Of a stretch of DNA of 8,237 bases, positions 1-4,268 are shown in pieces (the stretch's first letter is position 1; every line of letters begins with the position of its first letter). The notes beneath the pieces were generated by a model. That model saw only the letters and a program-made list of their open reading frames with translations. It was not told the origin of the DNA and ran no database searches. This DNA is from a bacterium (GTDB taxonomy: Bacteria > Patescibacteriota > Patescibacteriia > Patescibacteriales > GWE2-39-37). The position numbers and the translations under genes are program-made. The stretch lies in assembly GCA_021786695.1 (NCBI GenBank), contig JAJYMT010000041.1, positions 1 through 8,237 of the forward strand, written 5' to 3'.

Positions 1-133
1 GCGACAGCACGTCGCGCAGCATGGTCGAGAAGCGGTGAGTCGAAGCGCCGTGTTTTTCCGCGCAGTATTTCGCGATCGAACTTTTACCTGCGGCCAGACC
101 GCCGACCAGGCCGATGATCAATTTTTTTTGCAT
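1..133 (-). CDS. P-loop nucleotide kinase, N-terminal part (partial; dephospho-CoA kinase / dNMP kinase-like)
   Basis: The first 44 codons are visible; the rest lies beyond base 1. The protein begins MQKKLIIGLVGGLAAGKSS, a beta strand followed by a Walker A loop (G11-x4-G16-K17-S18), then AKYCAEKHG and HRFSTMLRDVL around residues 22-43. This arrangement is typical of small NTP-dependent kinases of the dephospho-CoA kinase or deoxynucleoside monophosphate kinase type, and the segment after the P-loop resembles a kinase I associate with Patescibacteria genomes. It lies 23 bases downstream of the dCMP deaminase gene on the same strand, so the two are probably co-transcribed, which favours a nucleotide substrate. 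No Shine-Dalgarno sequence precedes the ATG. The P-loop is certain; the substrate is inference and cannot be settled without the C-terminal part. Confidence 0.8.
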   Translation of the reverse strand, partial: MQKKLIIGLVGGLAAGKSSIAKYCAEKHGASTHRFSTMLRDVLS

Positions 134-156
134 GGGTTTACTGTTTATGTTTATTT

Positions 157-741
157 TTATAGCGGTATTTCTTGCGAGCTGATATTCGGATTCGCTTCGG
201 TTTGTTTGGCCGGTTCGGCCGGCGGTTGCGGTTGGAAGTCGCCGGGCGACATATCGGCATAGGTCTCGACGACCGGATTGAGGATTTTCATCTGTACGCC
301 GGCCTCGGCGAAGATTTCTTTCGAGCGAGCGGCGCCATGGTAGTCCTTTTCACAGACCACGCGCAGGATGCCGGCGTTGATGATCATTTTGGCGCAGGTG
401 TAGCAGGGCGCCATCTTGGCGTAAAGCGTCGCGCCCTCGAGCGAGATGCCGACGCGCGCGGCCTGGCAGATGGCGTTCTGCTCGGCGTGGGTGGTGCGGA
501 TGCAGTGGCGGCTCTGGTGGCCGTCGGCGTGCGTCACGGTGTGCATCTCATGGCCGACCTCGTCGCAGTGGGCGATGCCGATCGGCGAGCCGACATAACC
601 GGTGGTCAGGATCCGTTTATCGCGGGTGATGACGCAACCCGCCCGGCCGCGGTCGCAGGTGCCGCGCGCCCCGACCATTTCCACGATCTTCATGAAGTAC
701 TCGTCCCAGGAGGGGCGCTTGTATTTGGTTTGTTCGCTCAT
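157..741 (-). CDS. Deoxycytidylate (dCMP) deaminase family protein
   Basis: A zinc-dependent deaminase of 194 aa, predicted to convert dCMP to dUMP in the cytosol and so feed dTMP synthesis. The signature is complete: His85-Ala-Glu87 (zinc ligand and proton-shuttling glutamate) in HAEQNAI and Pro112-Cys113-x2-Cys116 (two zinc ligands) in PCYTCAK. The N-terminal RPSWDEYFMKIVEMV and the segment with Cys and His residues at 58-80, before the catalytic histidine, match the dCMP deaminase (ComEB-like) branch rather than free cytidine deaminases. Residues from about 155 form a Pro/Gln/Glu-rich tail that is probably disordered and variable. The kinase at 1-133 follows closely. The ATG at 739-741 is the only in-frame canonical start, yet the nearest Shine-Dalgarno sequence (complement of 766-774) sits 24 bases upstream, too far for normal use. 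The family is secure; specificity for dCMP is likely but not proven. Confidence 0.92.
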   Translation of the reverse strand: MSEQTKYKRPSWDEYFMKIVEMVGARGTCDRGRAGCVITRDKRILTTGYVGSPIGIAHCDEVGHEMHTVTHADGHQSRHCIRTTHAEQNAICQAARVGISLEGATLYAKMAPCYTCAKMIINAGILRVVCEKDYHGAARSKEIFAEAGVQMKILNPVVETYADMSPGDFQPQPPAEPAKQTEANPNISSQEIPL

Positions 742-799
742 AGGGCAATAAAATAAATTATTTATCCCCTCCTTCGTATCCTCTTTTTTTGGTCATTTT

Positions 800-828
800 A
801 TTGTAGCAAATCATCGATGCTAAAGCAA
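800..828 (-). promoter_or_regulatory. Sigma70-type promoter for the dCMP deaminase-kinase unit
   Basis: On the minus strand TTGCTT (828-823) and TACAAT (805-800) are separated by 17 bases, a good housekeeping-type match at optimal spacing. It lies just downstream of the slipin terminator, as expected for an independent unit. The predicted start is near 793, leaving a leader of about 50 nt. AAGGAGG on the minus strand (774-768) begins exactly 25 nt after the -10 element, the same spacing found in front of purL and purM. Confidence 0.6.
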
Positions 829-830
829 AT

Positions 831-860
831 AAAAAAGACCCGCCCTGGCGGGGCTTTTTT
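831..860 (-). terminator. Intrinsic terminator after slipin (bidirectional)
   Basis: A 6-bp GC stem (cccgcc 839-844 with ggcggg 847-852, very tight loop) is flanked by A6 on the left and T6 on the right, which also pair. It starts 10 bases beyond the slipin stop codon. The A and T runs make it look functional in both directions, but only the slipin transcript is known to reach it. Confidence 0.85.
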
Positions 861-870
861 ATCTCAAATT

Positions 871-1626
871 TCAGGACTTTTCTTTACTTAAGAATTTTTT
901 GATTTCGTCGATACTGCTCATGAACTGGGCAGGGAAGATGATGGTGGAATTCTTCTCTATACTGATCTCCGCCATGGTTTGCAGGTTCCGCAGCTGCAGG
1001 GCGATCGGGTGGGCGGCTATTACGTCGGCCGCCTCGCCCAGTTTTTGGCTGGCCAGCAGCTCGCCTTCGGCAGCGATGATCTTGGCCCGTTTCTCACGCT
1101 CCGCTTCGGCCTGCTTGGCCATCGCACGCTGCATATTTTCCGGCAACTCGATGTCTTTGATCTCCACCACCGAGACGACCACGCCCCAGGGTTCGGTGTG
1201 GGTATCGAGCACGGTGCGGATTTCGGCATTGATTCGGTCGCGTTCCGACAGGATCTCGTCGAGCAGGAAGCGGCCGACGATGTTGCGCACGGTGGTCTGG
1301 GCGATCTGGTTGATGGCGCTCATCACGTTCTCGATCGAAACGATGCTTTTGATCGGATCGACGATGCGGTAATAGGCGACTGCCGAAACATCGACCGAGA
1401 TATTGTCTTTGGTGATGATTTTTTGCGGCGGGATCGGCAGGGTGATGGTGCGGAAGTCGACTTTGCGCATCCATTCGAGGTAGGGAATCACCCAATTAAG
1501 CCCGGGCTCGGCGGTGCGGACGATCTTGCCCAGCCGGAAGACCACGCCCTTTTCGTACTGTTGGACCACGCGCAGGCCCGGCAGCACCACGAATATCAGT
1601 ACGGCCAAAATAATCAGATAAATCAT
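871..1626 (-). CDS. Slipin / SPFH (band 7, stomatin-prohibitin) family membrane protein
   Basis: A 251-aa protein, the normal size for a bacterial slipin. Residues 1-19 form one hydrophobic segment (MIYLIILAVLIFVVLPGL) that probably anchors it in the cytoplasmic membrane. The SPFH domain follows, with the usual landmarks: QQYEKGVVFRLGK, EPGLNWVIPYLE, LPIPPQKIITKDNISVDV, AYYRIVDP, LLDEILSERDRIN, WGVVV and VEIKDIELPENMQRAMA. A charged coiled-coil (AEAEREKRAKIIAAEGELLAS) leads to the C-terminal oligomerisation region. Such proteins assemble into ring-like membrane scaffolds and often pair with an NfeD protease-like partner, but none is adjacent here; the gene stands alone between two terminators. 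No Shine-Dalgarno sequence is seen before the ATG. Its cellular role in this organism cannot be inferred. Confidence 0.93.
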   Translation of the reverse strand: MIYLIILAVLIFVVLPGLRVVQQYEKGVVFRLGKIVRTAEPGLNWVIPYLEWMRKVDFRTITLPIPPQKIITKDNISVDVSAVAYYRIVDPIKSIVSIENVMSAINQIAQTTVRNIVGRFLLDEILSERDRINAEIRTVLDTHTEPWGVVVSVVEIKDIELPENMQRAMAKQAEAEREKRAKIIAAEGELLASQKLGEAADVIAAHPIALQLRNLQTMAEISIEKNSTIIFPAQFMSSIDEIKKFLSKEKS

Positions 1627-1659
1627 AGAATATGTTTAAGGATTATTATTGTTGTTTTA

Positions 1660-1687
1660 ACTTTAGCAAAAACCGTAAAAAATACAA
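1660..1687 (-). promoter_or_regulatory. Candidate promoter for slipin
   Basis: On the minus strand an extended -10, TGC-TAAAGT (hexamer at 1665-1660), is preceded after 16 bases by a weak -35, TTGTAT (1687-1682). It sits between the rplA terminator and the slipin start and would give a leader of only about 27 nt. The -35 is poor, so this is a moderate call resting on position and the extended -10. Confidence 0.4.
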
Positions 1688-1703
1688 GCTAGTGAAGCAT
1701 TAC

Positions 1704-1734
1704 AAAAAAATCTCCTTTTAACGGGAGATTTTTT
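1704..1734 (-). terminator. Intrinsic terminator closing the secE-nusG-rplK-rplA operon
   Basis: A stem of tctcc (1711-1715) with ggaga (1724-1728) is extended by an A7 run pairing with a T6 run, with an 8-nt loop. It lies about 30 bases past the rplA stop on the minus strand and marks the end of the ribosomal cluster before slipin. Confidence 0.8.
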
Positions 1735-1764
1735 GTTAGGTGTTGTGCGTTATGTGTTATGCGA

Positions 1765-2445
1765 TTACAGCTGGACTCTGATGCCCGGCCCCATCGAGGA
1801 ATTGACCGAGATGTTTTTGATGTAGACACCCTTGCTTTTGGCCGGCTTGATCTTGCGGATCAGGTCGAGCACCGTCTGGAAATTGGCCAGCAATTTATCG
1901 GTTTCGAACGAGACCTTGCCGATCACCAGATGGACGTTGCCGGTGTCGTCGTTCTTGAAGCTGATCTTGCCGCGCTTGATCTCCGCGACCGTCTTGGCCG
2001 GATCGGTCGACACGGTTTCGTTCTTGGGCGAGGGCATCAGGCCGCGCGTACCGAGGATCTTGGCAATCTGCGCCATACTTTTCATCATCTCCGGCGTAGC
2101 GACCGCCACCTGGAAGTCGGTTTTCTCGGTCTTCTTGATTTCCGCGATCAGTTCATCGCCGCCGACCAGATCGGCCCCGGCTTCCTTTACCGCCTTTTCC
2201 TGCGCGGCCGGCACGAAGGCGGCTACCCTGACGGTTTTGCCGCTGCCGTGGGGAAGATTGACCGCGGCGCGGATCTGCTGTTCGCCTTTAGACGGATCGA
2301 TGCCGAGCCGGAAATGCGCCTCCACCGAACCGTCAAATTTGGTGGTGGAGAATTTTTTCACCAGTTCCAACGCCTCGCCGATCGGATACGATTTGGCCTT
2401 ATCGAAGTCGTAGGCCTTCTTCTTGGATTTTGTGACTTTTTTCAT
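1765..2445 (-). CDS. rplA: 50S ribosomal protein L1 (uL1)
   Basis: Ribosomal protein L1, the stalk protein that binds 23S rRNA near the E site and helps release deacylated tRNA. At 226 aa it is near the usual length of about 230. Family signatures are clear: EALELVKK (25-31), RLGIDPSKGEQQIRAAVNLP (46-65) followed by HGSGK, LGTRGLMPSPK (131-141) and the C-terminal SSMGPGIRV (216-224). The basic N-terminus MKKVTKSKKK is slightly shorter than in many bacteria. L1 often represses its own operon by binding an mRNA copy of its rRNA site; I do not see a convincing mimic in the AT-rich spacer. The gene is last in the secE-nusG-rplK-rplA transcript and is followed by a terminator instead of rplJ-rplL. 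No Shine-Dalgarno sequence precedes the ATG. Confidence 0.97.
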   Translation of the reverse strand: MKKVTKSKKKAYDFDKAKSYPIGEALELVKKFSTTKFDGSVEAHFRLGIDPSKGEQQIRAAVNLPHGSGKTVRVAAFVPAAQEKAVKEAGADLVGGDELIAEIKKTEKTDFQVAVATPEMMKSMAQIAKILGTRGLMPSPKNETVSTDPAKTVAEIKRGKISFKNDDTGNVHLVIGKVSFETDKLLANFQTVLDLIRKIKPAKSKGVYIKNISVNSSMGPGIRVQL

Positions 2446-2492
2446 GTGTTATCGTGGTCATCGTTCTTTTGAACTCCCACAATTAGTGAATA

Positions 2493-2593
2493 ATGTAAAA
2501 TGTAAATATCAAAATGTAAAATGACAGTTTAAAATGCAAAATTATTAATTTTTTTATTTTGCATTGTCATTTTGATTTTTGAATTTTGATTTT
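2493..2593. repeat. AT-rich imperfect inverted repeat in the rplK-rplA spacer
   Basis: The spacer is almost pure A+T. A two-part stem is readable: 2533-2542 pairs with 2556-2565 (10 bp, aaatgcaaaa-type) and 2518-2526 pairs with 2565-2573 (9 bp, aaaatgaca with tgtcatttt), with a 7-nt bulge on the left and a T-rich loop. Related words (aaaatgtaaa, gattttt/gaatttt) continue outward on both sides, so the symmetry is broader than the core. It could be an mRNA stability hairpin or a decayed palindromic element; it is not a clear terminator. Confidence 0.6.
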
Positions 2594-3019
2594 TTAATTT
2601 TTTATCTCCACCCCCATCTGCCTGGCGGTGCCGGCGATGATTTTCATTGCCGCTTCGATGTCATTGGCATTGAGGTCCGGCATCTTGATCGCCGCGATTT
2701 CTTTGAGCTGGGCCTGGGTGATCGAGCCGACTTTTTCCATTTTCGGCTTGCCCGAACCCTTAGGGATCTTGGCGAACTTCTTGATCAGCTCTCCGGCCGG
2801 CGGGGTCTTGGTGATAAAAGTGAAGGTGCGGTCTTCATAGACGGTAATTACCACCGGGGTGATTTCGCCCATTTTGTCGCGGGTCGCTTCGTTGAACTGC
2901 TGGCAGAAGCCGGCGATGTTGACGCCGTGCTGGCCCAAGGCCGGACCGACCGGCGGCGCGGGATTGGCCTGCCCGGCCGGAATCTGCAATTTTATCTGGG
3001 TCAATATTTTTTTAGCCAT
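2594..3019 (-). CDS. rplK: 50S ribosomal protein L11 (uL11)
   Basis: Ribosomal protein L11, which binds the GTPase-associated region of 23S rRNA and takes part in factor binding and the stringent response. The length of 141 aa is exactly typical. The N-terminal domain has PAGQANPAPPVGPALGQHG (14-32) and VNIAGFCQQFN, with the proline-rich face that contacts factors; TKTPPA lies at 70-75; the rRNA-binding C-terminal domain shows KVGSIT (96-101), EIAAIKMPDLNA (107-118) and GTARQMG (130-136). It is third in the operon, with nusG upstream and rplA downstream, both separated by repeat-bearing AT-rich spacers of more than 100 bases. There is no Shine-Dalgarno site; the ATG is preceded directly by the ttaattag repeat array. 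Confidence 0.98.
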   Translation of the reverse strand: MAKKILTQIKLQIPAGQANPAPPVGPALGQHGVNIAGFCQQFNEATRDKMGEITPVVITVYEDRTFTFITKTPPAGELIKKFAKIPKGSGKPKMEKVGSITQAQLKEIAAIKMPDLNANDIEAAMKIIAGTARQMGVEIKN

Positions 3020-3020
3020 G

Positions 3021-3064
3021 TTAATTAGGTAATTAGTTAATTAGGTAATTAGTTAATTAGGTAA
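3021..3064. repeat. Tandem (g/t)taattag array, 8-bp period
   Basis: The 16-bp unit ttaattaggtaattag occurs at 3021-3036 and 3037-3052 and again, truncated, at 3053-3064. Each unit is two 8-mers (ttaattag, gtaattag). The array touches the rplK start codon on its left. Its complement resembles the cctaa array at 3103-3140, so the two can face each other as arms of a long imperfect hairpin. Confidence 0.85.
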
Positions 3065-3090
3065 AACGGGAGAAGCTTTCGGCGCGTTTT
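3063..3090. other. Small hairpin between the two repeat arms
   Basis: aaaacg (3063-3068) pairs with cgtttt (3085-3090) around a 16-nt GC-richer loop. With the arrays on either side it would form the tip of a larger cruciform or RNA stem. It is not followed by a clean U-tract in the direction of transcription. Confidence 0.4.
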
Positions 3091-3102
3091 TATAAAACAA
3101 CA

Positions 3103-3140
3103 CCTAATACCCTAAGTACCTAATATCCTAATAACCTAAA
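3103..3140. repeat. Degenerate cctaa array, 8-bp period
   Basis: cctaatac, cctaagta, cctaatat, cctaataa and a final cctaaa follow each other at exact 8-bp intervals, ending at the nusG stop codon. Only cctaa is constant. It is approximately the reverse complement of the array at 3021-3064. Confidence 0.8.
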
Positions 3141-3686
3141 CTATATTTTTTTGATTTGAAGGAAATCGAGCTCTACCGGCGTTTCGCGGCCGAACATCGA
3201 GACCAGCACCTTGACCTTGCCCTTGGCCTCGTCGATCGAAGTGACTTTTCCTTCCAGGTTCTTGAACGGCCCGTCGGTGATCCGCACCGGCGAATTTTCC
3301 GTCACATCGATCTTGAATTTCGGCTCCTCAACGCCCATCCGCTTCTGCAGTTCCCGGATCTCGTTGTCGGCGATCGGCGTCGGCACGGTGCCGGTACCGA
3401 TGAAGCCGGTGACGTTCGGCGTATTGCGCACTACGTACCAGGAATCGTCGTTGACGATCATCTCCACCATCACATAGCCGGGGAAGATTTTTTCTTCCAC
3501 CACCTTGCGCTTGCCGTTCTTGATCTTGATCTTCTTTTCGATCGGCACCAGCACATTGAAAATCTTATCTTCCATATCCATGGACTCGATTCTCTGGCGC
3601 AACGACTGCGCGACATTTTCTTCATAGCCGGAGTAGGTGTGGATCACGTACCAGCGGCGGCCTTGGTTCAATGTTTGTTTTGCCAT
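3141..3686 (-). CDS. nusG: Transcription termination/antitermination factor NusG
   Basis: NusG binds RNA polymerase across the DNA channel and links it to Rho or the ribosome. The 181-aa length is standard. The NGN domain opens with RRWYVIHTYSGYEENVAQSL (10-29), then VPIEKK, KIFPGYVMVEM (66-76), WYVVRNTPNVTGFIG (83-97) and a PTPIADNEI segment. The C-terminal KOW domain is visible as DGPFKNLEGKVTSID (138-152) and VLVSMFGRETPVELDF (160-175). It follows secE after 16 bases and is surely co-transcribed; the secE-nusG pairing is nearly universal in bacteria. The start is the ATG at 3684-3686, with only AT-rich sequence and no Shine-Dalgarno site before it. Confidence 0.98.
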   Translation of the reverse strand: MAKQTLNQGRRWYVIHTYSGYEENVAQSLRQRIESMDMEDKIFNVLVPIEKKIKIKNGKRKVVEEKIFPGYVMVEMIVNDDSWYVVRNTPNVTGFIGTGTVPTPIADNEIRELQKRMGVEEPKFKIDVTENSPVRITDGPFKNLEGKVTSIDEAKGKVKVLVSMFGRETPVELDFLQIKKI

Positions 3687-3702
3687 GTTTCAAAAATAAT
3701 TT

Positions 3703-3897
3703 CTAAACCTGGGGAACGATTAATTTTTCCAGGCCGTAGGTAAAAACCAGGTCGAGCGCCCCCAGAAAGAACGCCACCGCCAAACTCACGCCGATGACGA
3801 GCAGGGTGTAGTTCCTGGTTTCTTTCGGCGTCGGCCAGCTGACCTTTTTGAGCTCCGCGACCGATTCCATGATGTAGTTTGATAATTTGTTAGCCAT
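3703..3897 (-). CDS. secE: Preprotein translocase subunit SecE
   Basis: SecE clamps SecY in the Sec translocon of the cytoplasmic membrane. This is the short, single-span form (64 aa), as in Gram-positive bacteria and candidate phyla, not the three-span form of Enterobacteria. The amphipathic helix has the family signature ELKKVSWPTPKET (15-27), followed by one transmembrane segment, about residues 29-51 (YTLLVIGVSLAVAFFLGALDL), and a short C-terminal tail. It is the first gene of the operon, with a leader of roughly 80 nt. The ATG at 3895-3897 places the conserved helix at the usual distance; other ATGs lie upstream in the leader but in other frames. No Shine-Dalgarno site is present. Confidence 0.96.
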   Translation of the reverse strand: MANKLSNYIMESVAELKKVSWPTPKETRNYTLLVIGVSLAVAFFLGALDLVFTYGLEKLIVPQV

Positions 3898-3944
3898 ATT
3901 GTATTTGCCATGGCGCCCCCATGTTTAAACTTAGCGCCGAGGTT

Positions 3945-3970
3945 AAAAAAAACAGCCCTGTGGCAGGCGG
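3945..3970 (-). promoter_or_regulatory. Hairpin with U-tract in the secE leader (possible attenuator)
   Basis: On the minus strand GCCTG (3968-3964) can pair with CAGGGC (3960-3955, one bulged G) around a 3-nt loop, followed two bases later by U8 (3952-3945). It lies inside the predicted leader, after the promoter and before secE. The stem is short, so termination would be partial at best. It may modulate ribosomal operon expression, or the U-run may be incidental. Confidence 0.4.
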
Positions 3971-3985
3971 TTTATGATTAATTTG

Positions 3986-4033
3986 ATAATACCTCATATA
4001 GAGAATTGTGTCAACCCTATATTTAAATTTAAA
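3986..4033 (-). promoter_or_regulatory. Strong sigma70-type promoter with UP-like element for secE-nusG-rplK-rplA
   Basis: On the minus strand a perfect TTGACA (4014-4009) and TATTAT (3991-3986) are exactly 17 bases apart. Immediately upstream lies an A+T stretch that includes the 12-bp perfect palindrome tttaaatttaaa (4022-4033), in the position expected for a polymerase alpha-subunit UP element. Transcription should start near 3979. This is the best promoter in the window and fits a ribosomal operon. Confidence 0.85.
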
Positions 4034-4036
4034 GCA

Positions 4037-4050
4037 TAACAGGGTCAAGC
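4037..4050 (+). repeat. Left copy of a 14-bp inverted repeat flanking purLQ
   Basis: taacagggtcaagc here is the exact reverse complement of bases 7716-7729, just beyond the purQ terminator. The matches stop abruptly on both sides. A shorter version, ttaacagggtt, occurs again in the purM promoter (7767-7776). The repeat may be a regulatory site shared by purine promoters or the ends of a cassette. Confidence 0.75.
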
Positions 4051-4057
4051 GGCTTGA
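4045..4057. promoter_or_regulatory. Dyad tcaagc-g-gcttga upstream of purL, possible operator
   Basis: This is a perfect 6+1+6 palindrome ending one base before the candidate -35 hexamer of purL. Its position suits a repressor or activator site. No regulator is known; the call rests on symmetry and place only. Confidence 0.35.
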
Positions 4058-4086
4058 TTGACTTTTAAGCTATATTACGGTAATTT
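4058..4086 (+). promoter_or_regulatory. Candidate promoter for purL-purQ
   Basis: TTGACT (4058-4063) is 17 bases from TAATTT (4081-4086). The -35 is good, the -10 weak. TATATT at 4071-4076 is a better -10 by sequence but lacks a -35 at proper distance. The 10-mer ttttaagcta occurs twice here (4063 and 4084, 21 bp apart) and a related attaagcta overlaps the purM -10. The 17-bp choice puts AAGGAGG exactly 25 nt after the -10, as in the purM and dCMP deaminase leaders, which supports it. Confidence 0.5.
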
Positions 4087-4092
4087 TAAGCT

Positions 4093-4140
4093 AATAAAAA
4101 TTTCTGACCCAAAGGAGGACAATGGGTTGGTTTTTTATTT
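4093..4140 (+). ncRNA. purL leader RNA element: AAGGAGG-loop hairpin with U-tract
   Basis: gaccca (4106-4111) pairs with tgggtt (4123-4128; the outer pair is G-U). The 11-nt loop begins with AAGGAGGA, a perfect complement of the usual 16S rRNA anti-Shine-Dalgarno. After gg comes TTTTTTATTT; aataaaaa upstream (4093-4100) can pair with tttttatt (4132-4139), giving a terminator-like outline. The purM leader has the same layout with a different stem sequence. A transcription attenuator or ribosome-sensing element is possible; the function is unknown. Confidence 0.5.
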
Positions 4141-4268
4141 TCATGCTCGAACCTTGGGCGTGGCGATCTTCGATAGATCTTTACAATTTACTCCGTGCAA
4201 AAACGTATGTATACGGGGCCATTAATATCGCCATAAACTTCAAGACGGAGAGGAGAGGGAAAAGATGA
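4122..4268 (+). CDS. Possible 48-codon upstream ORF (leader peptide) coupled to purL
   Basis: An open frame of 48 codons starts at the ATG three bases after AAAGGAGG and ends in a TGA that overlaps the purL start as ATGA, the classic translational-coupling arrangement. The peptide begins MGWFFIFMLEPWAWRSS, hydrophobic with three tryptophans in the first 14 residues, and ends TERRGKR. I recognise no family. The spacing between the Shine-Dalgarno and ATG is shorter than optimal, and the ATG partly lies in the leader hairpin. The frame might be open by chance, since the last residues simply read through the purL ribosome-binding site. Either a leader peptide or a non-coding leader is possible. 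Confidence 0.35.
   Translation: MGWFFIFMLEPWAWRSSIDLYNLLRAKTYVYGAINIAINFKTERRGKR

Noticed and set aside
172..756. 194-codon plus-strand frame opposite the dCMP deaminase
   Set aside because: The deaminase has a complete zinc-site signature; the plus-strand translation is an antisense shadow.
3021..3140. CRISPR-like array
   Set aside because: Repeat units are 8 or 16 bp and contiguous, with no unique spacers of suitable size and no cas genes.
3945..3975. ZTP (pfl) riboswitch, suggested by ccgcctg on the minus strand and nearby purine genes
   Set aside because: Only a few bases resemble the 3' domain, the 5' domain is not visible, and the element belongs to the secE leader rather than to a purine gene.
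3898..4264. tRNA or other stable RNA gene between secE and purL
   Set aside because: No acceptor stem, T-loop GGTTCRA word or cloverleaf is visible; the stretch is explained by divergent promoters, leaders and the possible upstream ORF.
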